A DNA stretch of 64,000 bases from F23-D06 sp045130275 (GTDB lineage Bacteria > Bacteroidota > Bacteroidia > Bacteroidales > WCHB1-69), in NCBI GenBank assembly GCA_045130275.1, contig JBGUPL010000085.1:86458-150457 (forward strand), in the 5' to 3' direction. The position numbers were made by a program, and so were the translations under genes. Below are positions 19,693 through 26,773 of the stretch, in pieces; position 1 is the first letter of the stretch; each line of letters starts with the position of its first letter. The notes under the pieces were generated by a model. It was not told where the DNA came from, did not search any database, and worked only from the letters and a program-made list of their open reading frames with translations.

Positions 19693-20258
19693 TAAAGAAG
19701 CATTTTCGTCAGCCCGCCTTTATTGCCCATCACGAACAACTCCGTATTGCCGTCTTTAGTCAGATATTCCACGTAAAGCGGCTGGTTCAAGGTGAATCGC
19801 TGGCAGAGGAAACGGTCGCCAGGCTTTAGTTTGGCGTTTTCAGACGTGATTACTTCAAACAGATTGTTGCCCAGATGTTTGAGCCGGCATCGGCGGTTAG
19901 GATTCCAGGCGATCTCAACCCGAACGCCGATGTTCAGGTCTTTGGCATAGAGCGACTTCCCCACCACGCGGTGCGATGACTGCACGCTCTCCACCTCGCA
20001 GTAGTCCGACACGAATGTCTCCCAGTCGGGGAAGCCGGTAAAGCGGGCGAGGATGTCAAGGGTACTTGTGCGCACGGAGGCGTAGCCCTCCACGTAACCC
20101 CAAAGCCGCTTCAGGGTGGATGCGCTCAGCGTCTCTTTCAGCCGTCCCTGAATCTCCCCCGATAGGAAGATGAAGTCGTTGGAGGTGGCTATGGCATGGT
20201 TGGCCGACTCTTCCACGAGTTGGCGCAGCAGGGTGATATGTTGCGGATTTACAGGCAT
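19689..20258 (-). CDS. Bacteroidota-specific protein with TLKRLWGYV N-terminal domain
   Basis: I use ATG 20258 (MPVNPQHITLLRQLVEES), giving 189 residues; the upstream extension overlaps the promoter. The N-terminal ~90 residues contain the signature STLKRLWGYVEGYASVRTST followed by LDILARFTGFPDWETF. I recognise this combination from many Bacteroidota proteins; it looks like a small helical, possibly DNA-binding, domain. The second half (VEIAWNPNRRCRLKHLGN, KLKPGDRFLCQRF) appears beta-rich and is not assigned. No function is established. Its promoter carries a phased AGAACC direct repeat also found before the accessory island, which suggests shared regulation. It ends convergently with dnaE, overlapping by 4 bp. 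Confidence 0.75.
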   Translation of the reverse strand: MPVNPQHITLLRQLVEESANHAIATSNDFIFLSGEIQGRLKETLSASTLKRLWGYVEGYASVRTSTLDILARFTGFPDWETFVSDYCEVESVQSSHRVVGKSLYAKDLNIGVRVEIAWNPNRRCRLKHLGNNLFEVITSENAKLKPGDRFLCQRFTLNQPLYVEYLTKDGNTELFVMGNKGGLTKMLLY

Positions 20259-20279
20259 GGTTTTCAAAATTTTCGACCG

Positions 20280-20287
20280 CAAAAATA
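20280..20287 (-). promoter_or_regulatory. -7 promoter box for the TLKRLWGYV gene
   Basis: TATTTTTG on the minus strand, 21 bp upstream of ATG 20258. Confidence 0.7.
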
Positions 20288-20311
20288 GCAAACATTCGGA
20301 TATGCGGGGCA

Positions 20312-20328
20312 GGTTCTTATTCGGTTCT
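20312..20328 (-). promoter_or_regulatory. Phased direct repeat AGAACC-N5-AGAACC (copy 1)
   Basis: Two AGAACC hexamers with an 11-bp period lie 24 bp upstream of the -7 box. The spacing puts both on one DNA face, as expected for a protein-binding site that overlaps or abuts the -33 region. Confidence 0.6.
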
Positions 20329-20345
20329 TTTCTGCTATCGTTGTT

Positions 20346-20373
20346 GTAGAGACGTTGCGCGCAACGTCTCTAC
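20346..20373. repeat. 28-bp perfect dispersed palindrome (copy 1)
   Basis: Arms GTAGAGACGTTGCG and CGCAACGTCTCTAC meet with no spacer. A second element with the same outer ends but a different centre is at 59452-59479. It lies in the divergent promoter region between the TLKRLWGYV gene and the kinase. Confidence 0.85.
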
Positions 20374-20416
20374 TTTGTCGTTCGCCAAAAGCTAATAGCC
20401 AAAAGCCAAAAAATAC

Positions 20417-20424
20417 TATTTTTG
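20417..20424 (+). promoter_or_regulatory. -7 promoter box for the Ser/Thr kinase
   Basis: TATTTTTG ends only 4 bp before the ATG at 20429. The predicted transcription start therefore falls on or beside the start codon, suggesting a leaderless mRNA. Confidence 0.6.
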
Positions 20425-20428
20425 CCGC

Positions 20429-21928
20429 ATGATTGAAAATCCTGACGATATTTCCACTTCAGGGTTCGTTCCATCCTCCGAATACGCCGTTTCAGGTCGG
20501 TTTTCGGAGTACAGAGAACTCCCTTCGCGAGGCTATTGCCGGCTGTTCAAGGCGCAGCGCAACGGACAATGGTTCGTGCTGAAAGCGTTGAAGCCGGAGT
20601 GCCAGCAAGACCCTGTGTATCAGGGGATGCTCGAGAAGGAGTTCGACCTGATGATGCAGCTCAATCACCCGAATGTCGTACGCATCTACAGCAAGGAGGA
20701 GGATTCGGTGGCGGGTGTTTGCATGGTGATGGAGTTTGTAGATGGCCGTACGTTGGGTGACTTTCTAGAAGAGAACCCACCACAGAATGTCCGCGAATCT
20801 GTGGCGCGGCAACTACTGGAGGCTATCGGCTACTGTCACGGGAAGCAGATCATACACCGCGACCTCAAACCATCCAACGTTTTGGTAACTTACAACGGCA
20901 ACCGCGTCAAGCTGATCGACTTCGGGTTGTCGGACAGCGACCAGTACGCGGTTCTGAAGGAACCCGCCTACACGAAAGCATACGCCGCGCCGGAGCAGCT
21001 GTCGGGGGGAGAAGTCGATAACCGCACCGATCTGTATGCTTTCGGACTGATTCTGAAGCAGTTGTTTCCAAATCGCTACGGACGCGTGGTTCGCAAATGC
21101 CTGCAGCCAAGGAAAGAGAAGCGGTATTCGTCAGCAGAAGAGGTGGCGGCGGCGATGAAAAGTTGCGTGAGAAGGAGAAGGATGATGCCCTGGTTGATTG
21201 CCTTGATGACCGTTGTTACTGTATTATCCGCCTTCTTGCTGCTTCACTATTCGAATGACGGAACAAGAAAAACCTTACAACCATCGACGGGATTGCCTTC
21301 TCCTGTCAGAGACACCGTTTTTCTTGCGGAACCAAGCCAGGCGCAAGTAGCTGAACCTGTTCATAGTGGCATGCCATCACCCACAAACGAAGAAGGAGGT
21401 GACAGAACGTATGTCATAGACAAACCGTTGACGACTGTATCGAACTCCGTGGATCCGCACGGGATGTCGCGAGAACAACGCGCCGACCCCATTCCGAGCG
21501 CAACAAATCAGAAAGAAAACCAGGAACAAGAAGTGCTTGACAATGCGATGTATAACTTTAAATTCACCATTGACAGCATGTTCAAGCCAGTTGATTTGTA
21601 TTTGAAAAGCGAAGAGGTGAAAACCTCTAACATTCTGCGTGATCTGATATACATTGCCGAGTACAAATCAAAAATTCGCGAATGCCAGATTCGGAGCCAA
21701 TTGCCGAAATCCAAGCGGTATAGTTTCCTCAACTATGCCAACGACCAAATCGAGGCGAAGAAAAGATCATACACCCAAAAGTACCCTGCCATACCAAAAT
21801 ATCCCAATGAGCAACAAGTTAGAGAGCCCGAAATATACCAACCGATTTTGGAACAAAGTAAAAAGTACCAAGAAGAGGGGCGGAAGTTGTATAAGGAGTG
21901 GGAAAGGCTGATGAAATCCATTCGGTAA
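20429..21928 (+). CDS. Hanks-type Ser/Thr protein kinase with single membrane segment
   Basis: The 499-residue protein has a cytoplasmic kinase domain (about 25-245), a membrane helix (PWLIALMTVVTVLSAFLLL, about 254-272) and an outside C-terminal region of ~225 residues that is low-complexity then helical. Catalytic elements are complete: VLKALK (Lys52), Glu71 in the C-helix, HRDLKPSN (Asp145, Asn150), DFG (164-166) and APE (187-189). The glycine loop is degenerate (LPSRGYCRLF). It phosphorylates proteins on Ser/Thr, with unknown targets. The exterior part has no PASTA repeats. It sits next to the AAA ATPase and the accessory island, but no direct link is shown. Confidence 0.9.
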   Translation: MIENPDDISTSGFVPSSEYAVSGRFSEYRELPSRGYCRLFKAQRNGQWFVLKALKPECQQDPVYQGMLEKEFDLMMQLNHPNVVRIYSKEEDSVAGVCMVMEFVDGRTLGDFLEENPPQNVRESVARQLLEAIGYCHGKQIIHRDLKPSNVLVTYNGNRVKLIDFGLSDSDQYAVLKEPAYTKAYAAPEQLSGGEVDNRTDLYAFGLILKQLFPNRYGRVVRKCLQPRKEKRYSSAEEVAAAMKSCVRRRRMMPWLIALMTVVTVLSAFLLLHYSNDGTRKTLQPSTGLPSPVRDTVFLAEPSQAQVAEPVHSGMPSPTNEEGGDRTYVIDKPLTTVSNSVDPHGMSREQRADPIPSATNQKENQEQEVLDNAMYNFKFTIDSMFKPVDLYLKSEEVKTSNILRDLIYIAEYKSKIRECQIRSQLPKSKRYSFLNYANDQIEAKKRSYTQKYPAIPKYPNEQQVREPEIYQPILEQSKKYQEEGRKLYKEWERLMKSIR

Positions 21929-21952
21929 ATTGTTCGATTATAAAATAAAATT

Positions 21953-21960
21953 GTATTTTT
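21953..21960 (+). promoter_or_regulatory. Orphan -7-like box
   Basis: TATTTTTG on the plus strand lies between the convergent ends of the kinase and the ATPase genes. No plus-strand gene follows it, so it may be a relic or drive antisense RNA. Confidence 0.3.
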
Positions 21961-22013
21961 GTATCTGAAATTTTGATTGAAAATTTAAGGTAGCGTCTGA
22001 AATACTCAACTGT

Positions 22014-23189
22014 TTAATAAAGCAAACCGAAGGTCCACAAAGGCAACACCCGACCGAACCCATATTCAATATCATCTTTTACGATATGCCCGTTGGGAAC
22101 ATCCTCAATTTGCTTGCCACCCTTGTTTTTCCCTCCGACCTCGAACGTATGTTCTCCGATGACAAAATCTGACACTTTTGATGAAATGACATCGCTGACG
22201 GCACGTGTCTGGTTGTAGAAAAACGTCTCACGCAGATTCCCCGTGTTCGTGTCTGCTGTGCCCAACGCATACATGATGTTCGTGTTGTCCACAAACACCT
22301 TTTCCACTTTCCCGAGGCTGCGAATACCGCCTGTCTCATCGCGCAGCTGGCCAATCATGCCCGCTTTTTCCATATAGAGGAGATAGTCCGGCAACACATT
22401 CCGGCTTATGCCCAGTGCGTTGGCTATGCTGGAATAATCAGGCTTGAAAGGTGCGCTTTTAGCCACAATAGCCATCAGACGGCGCAGTTTCCGACCGGTA
22501 GAAACGGACATGGAGGCATATTGGGGTATGTCTGACTCCAAGGTCTGTGTAACTATCTGGTCCAACCGTGAGAAAAACGCCCCCTCCTTGCTGAACGGAT
22601 AGTAACCGTCGCGCAAATATTGCCTGAATAAGGGCAGAGGATGCGGTATCAGACTGTTATCCACCTTATTGGCTATAATTTCGTCAAGGGAATACACAGG
22701 CATTTTGATTTGATGAAACATCTCAAGATATTCTCGAAATGAAAGACCTTGCATAGTGTACATCACCGCACGGCGGCTCAGATCGGCTTGTCCGCGAAGC
22801 AAATCAAGCACGGAAGAACCAGTAAAAAAAACATGAAGGGAGGGATGTCCGTCATATATCTCTTTCAGCTCTGTTGACCATGACGGATACTTGTGAATTT
22901 CATCAATATACAGATGTGTCCCGCCCTCCTTGACAAATTCGGATGCCACTTCAACCAGCGTGTGTTGGGCAAAATAGCTGCGGTCCGCAGAGATATACAA
23001 TGCGTTTTGCGATTCTTTCTGCTGTAATATATGCTGTAAAACCAGAGTCGATTTACCAACACCTCTTGGCCCGACAAGCCCTGCCATCCGAAGGTTCCAG
23101 TCTATCTGATTGTACTTGTAGCGAATAAAATCAAAGCGAACCAGTCCGAGTTGCTCCTGCATAAACTCCGTGAGAACCGTATCTATCAT
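22014..23189 (-). CDS. AAA ATPase with C-terminal DUF4143-like domain
   Basis: I start at ATG 23189 (MIDTVLTEFMQEQLG), 391 residues, because the promoter at 23207-23214 lies just upstream. The first half is an AAA/STAND-like ATPase: Walker A GLVGPRGVGKST, Walker B THLYIDEIHKYPSW and sensor FFTGSSVLDLL. The second half includes a winged-helix-like segment (YSSIANALGISRNVLPDYLLYM) and a DUF4143/PD-(D/E)XK-type end (FVIGEHTFEVGGKNKGGKQI). This group is common and mobile in Bacteroidota; functions are mostly unknown, and roles in DNA transactions or defence have been proposed. Two GCACT-N6-AGTGC palindromes sit over its promoter. Confidence 0.85.
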   Translation of the reverse strand: MIDTVLTEFMQEQLGLVRFDFIRYKYNQIDWNLRMAGLVGPRGVGKSTLVLQHILQQKESQNALYISADRSYFAQHTLVEVASEFVKEGGTHLYIDEIHKYPSWSTELKEIYDGHPSLHVFFTGSSVLDLLRGQADLSRRAVMYTMQGLSFREYLEMFHQIKMPVYSLDEIIANKVDNSLIPHPLPLFRQYLRDGYYPFSKEGAFFSRLDQIVTQTLESDIPQYASMSVSTGRKLRRLMAIVAKSAPFKPDYSSIANALGISRNVLPDYLLYMEKAGMIGQLRDETGGIRSLGKVEKVFVDNTNIMYALGTADTNTGNLRETFFYNQTRAVSDVISSKVSDFVIGEHTFEVGGKNKGGKQIEDVPNGHIVKDDIEYGFGRVLPLWTFGLLY

Positions 23190-23206
23190 GACCTTTTTTT
23201 TGCCTG

Positions 23207-23214
23207 CAAAAATA
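23207..23214 (-). promoter_or_regulatory. -7 promoter box for the AAA ATPase
   Basis: TATTTTTG on the minus strand, 17 bp upstream of ATG 23189. Confidence 0.7.
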
Positions 23215-23230
23215 CAATTATTTTTGATAT

Positions 23231-23279
23231 GCACTAAAAAAAGTGCAAAATTTAAAAAATACCGCACTGAAAAAAGTGC
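23231..23279 (-). promoter_or_regulatory. Double palindromic operator GCACT-N6-AGTGC
   Basis: Two perfect inverted repeats, GCACT-AAAAAA-AGTGC (23231-23246) and GCACT-GAAAAA-AGTGC (23264-23279), lie 33 bp apart, three helical turns. The proximal copy covers the expected -33 region of the ATPase promoter, as expected for a repressor site. The regulator is unknown; autoregulation is possible. Confidence 0.65.
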
Positions 23280-23443
23280 AGGTGACGCAACGCGCAGCTT
23301 CTGCGCCGTTCTGTGAAATCTGAGGGAGAAAATATTCGTTCTTTCTTCCACCATATCAAATATTTTCCTAACTTTGCCGCTGTGATACCGAAATGTGGCA
23401 CAGAACGGGATTATTAACTTAAATTATTGAATAAGAGAAAATT

Positions 23444-23460
23444 AGAACCTAAAAAGAACC
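23444..23460 (+). promoter_or_regulatory. Phased direct repeat AGAACC-N5-AGAACC (copy 2)
   Basis: AGAACC-TAAAA-AGAACC lies 34 bp upstream of the -7 box of the predicted RNA, one helical turn further than in the other two copies. Confidence 0.6.
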
Positions 23461-23494
23461 AATTTATAAATACATAGCAGAAGCGTTTTCGCTT

Positions 23495-23502
23495 TATCTT
23501 TG
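23495..23502 (+). promoter_or_regulatory. -7 promoter box for the predicted structured RNA
   Basis: TATCTTTG; the predicted transcription start is near 23507, right at the base of the rod-like helix. Confidence 0.6.
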
Positions 23503-23504
23503 CA

Positions 23505-23647
23505 AGTTCGAAACCTGGAAAATTTCAAATGCAATGCCGAGAGGAAGCCGAAGATGCTTGCGGTTCACAGCCGCGAGCTTTCTTTGTTTGGCATTGCAGG
23601 TTTTTCCAGGACCTCGGACTCAAGACAATGAAGTTCGCGGTTTTTTT
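23505..23647 (+). ncRNA. Predicted rod-shaped non-coding RNA (6S-like in shape)
   Basis: No convincing protein is encoded. The sequence folds into one long rod: 505-511 pairs with 614-620, 514-522 (CCTGGAAAA) with 602-610, GCAATGCC (531-538) with GGCATTGC (590-597), and 540-547 with 578-585 (all +23000). The apical hairpin is CTTGCGG/CCGCGAG (23557-23577). A second pairing, CCGCGAGCTT (23571-23580) with AAGTTCGCGG (23631-23640), is followed directly by seven Ts and would act as terminator. The rod with internal bubbles resembles 6S RNA, but I see no diagnostic sequence. It lacks the SRP RNA apical motif. Family assignment is open. Confidence 0.5.
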
Positions 23648-23654
23648 GTGCCTT

Positions 23655-23680
23655 GTTCCCTGCAAGGGAACCCCCTTGCA
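23655..23680 (+). promoter_or_regulatory. Overlapping alternative hairpins
   Basis: GTTCCCT/AGGGAAC (23655-23671) and TGCAAGGG/CCCTTGCA (23661-23680) share bases and cannot form together. They lie between the predicted RNA and the promoter of the accessory cluster. Confidence 0.45.
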
Positions 23681-23683
23681 AAA

Positions 23684-23700
23684 AGAACCTAAAAAGAACC
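23684..23700 (+). promoter_or_regulatory. Phased direct repeat AGAACC-N5-AGAACC (copy 3)
   Basis: Identical in sequence to copy 2, and 23 bp upstream of the -7 box of the island cluster. This is almost the same spacing as at the TLKRLWGYV gene. Confidence 0.6.
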
Positions 23701-23723
23701 TAACTGCGTGAGAGAAAGCGATG

Positions 23724-23731
23724 TACTTTTG
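23724..23731 (+). promoter_or_regulatory. -7 promoter box for the accessory cluster
   Basis: TACTTTTG, giving a predicted start near 23736 and a leader of about 47 nt. Confidence 0.7.
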
Positions 23732-23782
23732 CGGCGAGGAAAAATTATTAGCTTAGACATAAATAATTAAAGACTTAACGAT

Positions 23783-24580
23783 ATGTACAACGAAGAATTA
23801 GAAAACCTAATTGATGCCGCCTTGGCGGACGGTGAACTTACCGAAAAAGAGAAACAAGTTCTTTTTAAAAAAGCACAAAGTTTTGGGATAGATTTGGACG
23901 AGTTTGAAATGGTGTTGGATGCCAGATTAGTAAAACTCAAAAAATCCGAAAAACCAGAATCTGCAGCTCCAAAATCAAACAAATTAGGAGATGTTAAAAA
24001 ATGTCCTTCTTGTGGTGCAATGGTTCAATCTTTTCAAGGCTTTTGTCCAGACTGCGGGTATGCGTTTGAGGATGTTGCCGCAAATGAGTCCGTGAAAAAA
24101 CTTTCTGAACTTTTGAACAAGGCGGAACTGGATGAGATGAGAGACGAAGACGACTATGTAGAAAAAGAAACCATTATCAAAACCTTTCCCATTCCCTCGT
24201 CTAAAGCTAATCTAATAGAGTTAATCAGTTTTATCCAAACCTCAATTTCCAATGAAGAAGATTCCTATACTCGAAAGGCCTTTGAAGCCAAACTTCAAGA
24301 ATGCTTTATGAAAGCCAAATTGATGTTCCCTAATGATGCACATTTGCAGAGTTTGATACAGGATGTGAATAAAATCAATACACAACTAAAATCTGAAAGA
24401 AAAAAAGACAACGCAAAAGGATCCGTGCTTGGCGTGATTTTGATCGTTATTGGGTTAGTAGTGGGTTATGGTGTCTGGTGCTTGGAGTGGAAAGTGATTT
24501 GGAGGGCACTTACCTTGTTGTACACAGCTTTGCCATTAGTGAGTTTTGGAATTTTAAAATTAGTAGACAAAAAAGATTAG
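23783..24580 (+). CDS. TerB-like / zinc-ribbon membrane protein
   Basis: The 265-residue product has three parts. Residues 1-50 (ELENLIDAALADGELTEKEK through GIDLDEFEMVLDARL) look like the EF-hand-like helical module of TerB-type domains; the same module starts the protein at 29579. Residues 74-91 form a zinc ribbon CPSC...CPDC (Cys74, 77, 88, 91). A helical segment follows, then two membrane helices (about 214-232 and 242-258) at the C-terminus, so the domains should face the cytoplasm. It is the first gene of the island cluster and is 6 bp from the SPFH gene. Function is unknown; a membrane-tethered adaptor for the SPFH protein is inferred. Confidence 0.7.
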   Translation: MYNEELENLIDAALADGELTEKEKQVLFKKAQSFGIDLDEFEMVLDARLVKLKKSEKPESAAPKSNKLGDVKKCPSCGAMVQSFQGFCPDCGYAFEDVAANESVKKLSELLNKAELDEMRDEDDYVEKETIIKTFPIPSSKANLIELISFIQTSISNEEDSYTRKAFEAKLQECFMKAKLMFPNDAHLQSLIQDVNKINTQLKSERKKDNAKGSVLGVILIVIGLVVGYGVWCLEWKVIWRALTLLYTALPLVSFGILKLVDKKD

Positions 24581-24586
24581 AGCATT

Positions 24587-25990
24587 ATGGGACTTTTCAA
24601 TAAAAAAGAGGGCGGATTAATGGATGTCATCCGCTGTGACGAACAAGAGTATTTGATCTGGAAATGGCGTCCTGCGGGTGCAGAACTCAATTCCACAAAA
24701 AAAGAAAATGCCATTCGTTATGGCAGCAGCTTGCGCGTGAAAGATGGAGAAGTGGCTGTCTTTGTCTATAAACAGAATGACGGCACAATGGAGGACTTCA
24801 TTGTAGGGCCGTACGACGACACTATAAAAACAGCCAACTTCCCTATCCTCACGAGCATTGTGGGATTGGGCTTTGGAGGAAGTTCCCCGTTTCAGGCGGA
24901 AGTCTATTACATCAACCTTTCGGGTGTAGTGCAAATCAAATTTGGAGTTCCCTACTTCGATGTGTTTGATCCACGCTTTTTGGATTTTGCCGTACCTATG
25001 TCCGTGCGAGGAACTATAACATTCAACATTACAGATTATAAGGCATTCATTAAATTGCATCGTCTCATCAATTTTGAGTTGGAGGATTTCAAAAAGCAAG
25101 TGAAAGATGCAGTTATCCGGTACATTAAAGGTGTTGTGACCAACATTCCACAAGACAATGGTATCCCTGTACTGCAAATGGAAAGAAAAATTCTGGAGGT
25201 GAATGATATAGTGGCCCAATTTTTGAAGTCGAGACTTGAATCTGACTTTGGTGTGAATATGAAAGCCATTGATATTTCTGCCATTGAGCCAGACAAAGAG
25301 AGCGATGGATATAGTGAGCTCCGAAAGATTACTGCCGAACAACAAATGAAAACTATAGAAATGCAGTCGGAGGTTAATCTGAAGAATTTGCAGGACTCGC
25401 AACGTATCAATGCCAAGAACATGGAAGAGACCTTGCGCATTCAGCGCGAAGAAGCTCAGCGGGCACAGAAGCTGCAATCCGAGCAAACTTTCATCGGTGC
25501 ACATTCTATCAACCAGCAGACCGAGGTGCTTAAGCAGGCGGCCAATAATCTCGGTCAAATGGGTTCTATGGATTTGGGCAGCGGCAACAACGGAAGTGGT
25601 GGTATGAACCCCGCCGCCATGATGACGGGCATGGCCATGGGAGGTGCCATGGGCGGACAGATGGCCAGCATGATGAACAATATGGGGCAACAGATGCAGC
25701 AGGCTATGCAGCAACAGCAACCACAACAACAGCAAATGACTCCGCCACCGATGCCAGGTGCTGCCATTATATCTTATATGGTGTCGGCCAACGGGCAGCA
25801 GTTCGGCCCGTTTAACATGCAGCAGTTGCAGCAAATGGTCCAGAACGGGCAATTGACCGCCCAAACTTATGTATGGAAACAGGGGATGGCCAACTGGGAG
25901 TTGGCCGGCAATGTGCCAGAATTAGCCTCTTTGTTTGGTGCCGTTCCTCCACCGATGCCGCCCGCGCCGCCAACTCCTCCTATGCCGTAA
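24587..25990 (+). CDS. SPFH (YdjI/COG4260-type) protein with C-terminal GYF_2 domain
   Basis: 467 residues. The N-terminus (MGLFNKKEGGLMDVIRCDEQ, LIWKWRPAGAEL, YGSSLRVKDGEVAVFVYK) matches the SPFH/band-7 subgroup that includes Bacillus YdjI, which assembles scaffolds at the membrane. A coiled-coil stretch (TAEQQMKTIEMQSEVNLKN, IQREEAQRAQKLQSEQ) and a Gly/Met/Gln-rich linker follow. The end is a GYF_2 domain (ISYMVSANGQQFGPFNMQQL, TYVWKQGMANWELAG) and a Pro-rich tail. YdjI relatives usually end in a zinc ribbon; here that ribbon is on the neighbouring protein and a GYF peptide-binding domain replaces it. The Pro-rich tail could be a GYF ligand (inference). Confidence 0.85.
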   Translation: MGLFNKKEGGLMDVIRCDEQEYLIWKWRPAGAELNSTKKENAIRYGSSLRVKDGEVAVFVYKQNDGTMEDFIVGPYDDTIKTANFPILTSIVGLGFGGSSPFQAEVYYINLSGVVQIKFGVPYFDVFDPRFLDFAVPMSVRGTITFNITDYKAFIKLHRLINFELEDFKKQVKDAVIRYIKGVVTNIPQDNGIPVLQMERKILEVNDIVAQFLKSRLESDFGVNMKAIDISAIEPDKESDGYSELRKITAEQQMKTIEMQSEVNLKNLQDSQRINAKNMEETLRIQREEAQRAQKLQSEQTFIGAHSINQQTEVLKQAANNLGQMGSMDLGSGNNGSGGMNPAAMMTGMAMGGAMGGQMASMMNNMGQQMQQAMQQQQPQQQQMTPPPMPGAAIISYMVSANGQQFGPFNMQQLQQMVQNGQLTAQTYVWKQGMANWELAGNVPELASLFGAVPPPMPPAPPTPPMP

Positions 25991-26009
25991 ATAATCAAAT
26001 ACTAAAAAT

Positions 26010-26354
26010 ATGGAAAACAGTTTCTTTTCAATTGACAGACTAATTGAGTTTGGTATGGGCATAGCCGTTGCCCAGCAGATGGTGCGCATGATGAACGAAA
26101 GCATGCAGAACATGTACGTTCCGGGCACTATGAATCCAATGCAACCCTCTCCGAGCAGCATCTATTATGTGATTATGGATGGTCAGCAGTCGGGTCCCTA
26201 TACGGAAAGCGAACTGGCTCGCCTGATTGGGCAGAAAAAAGTAACCAAAGACACCTACATCTGGAAACCAGGCATGACAGACTGGCAGACCGCTGAAAGG
26301 CTCCCCGATGTGTTGCGTTTGGTAGCGTTAACCCCTGTTCCATTCAACAAATAA
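26010..26354 (+). CDS. Small GYF_2-domain protein
   Basis: 114 residues: a helical N-terminus with many Met and Gln, then a GYF_2 domain (YYVIMDGQQSGPYTESELARL, TYIWKPGMTDWQTAERLPDV) closely similar to that ending the SPFH protein. GYF domains bind proline-rich peptides. It is 19 bp downstream of the SPFH gene and surely co-transcribed. It may compete for, or extend, the SPFH interaction network. Confidence 0.75.
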   Translation: MENSFFSIDRLIEFGMGIAVAQQMVRMMNESMQNMYVPGTMNPMQPSPSSIYYVIMDGQQSGPYTESELARLIGQKKVTKDTYIWKPGMTDWQTAERLPDVLRLVALTPVPFNK

Positions 26355-26363
26355 TGTAAGGTT

Positions 26364-26711
26364 ATGAAAGTAAATACCCTATACAGCATCATTGCTGTTG
26401 CTATTGCTGCTTTGATAGCATACGGCATCTATTCCTTTTGCCGTAGCGAGAACGAGGTTATTTTGGCTATTGGCAGTTTCCTGTTCATTGGCTTCCCGTT
26501 GTTCTTGGAAATGGGCGTTAGCAGCCCTGCCAAACGAAGTTCCGCCAACATGAAAGTGCTGGCGGTGGTTTTCTTTCTTATTGCGCTGGTGGTCAACATT
26601 TTGTTTGCCTGCCTGTCGCACTTTTCGACACCCTTATACATCATTATCAACGGCATCACCGTTTTGGTGTTCTTCCTGATTTATCATAGTATCTATTCTA
26701 CAAAACAATAA
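26364..26711 (+). CDS. Small integral membrane protein
   Basis: 115 residues with four predicted membrane helices: YSIIAVAIAALIAYGIYSF, VILAIGSFLFIGFPLFLEM, VLAVVFFLIALVVNILFACL and LYIIINGITVLVFFLIYHSI. No recognised family. The gene starts 9 bp after the GYF gene, so it belongs to the same operon. Confidence 0.65.
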   Translation: MKVNTLYSIIAVAIAALIAYGIYSFCRSENEVILAIGSFLFIGFPLFLEMGVSSPAKRSSANMKVLAVVFFLIALVVNILFACLSHFSTPLYIIINGITVLVFFLIYHSIYSTKQ

Positions 26712-26773
26712 AGATAACGAGAAAGCCGATTCGCGTGAAAGGAGGTAGGCGGAACTGTACGAAAATAAAGAAT

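Noticed and set aside
23505..23647. SRP RNA or tmRNA
   Set aside because: The SRP apical motif (GGTC...GGAAGGAAGCAGC type) and tmRNA tRNA-like ends are absent.
23529..23711. 60-codon frame inside the structured RNA region
   Set aside because: It has no protein-like pattern; the base pairing across the same bases explains the sequence better.
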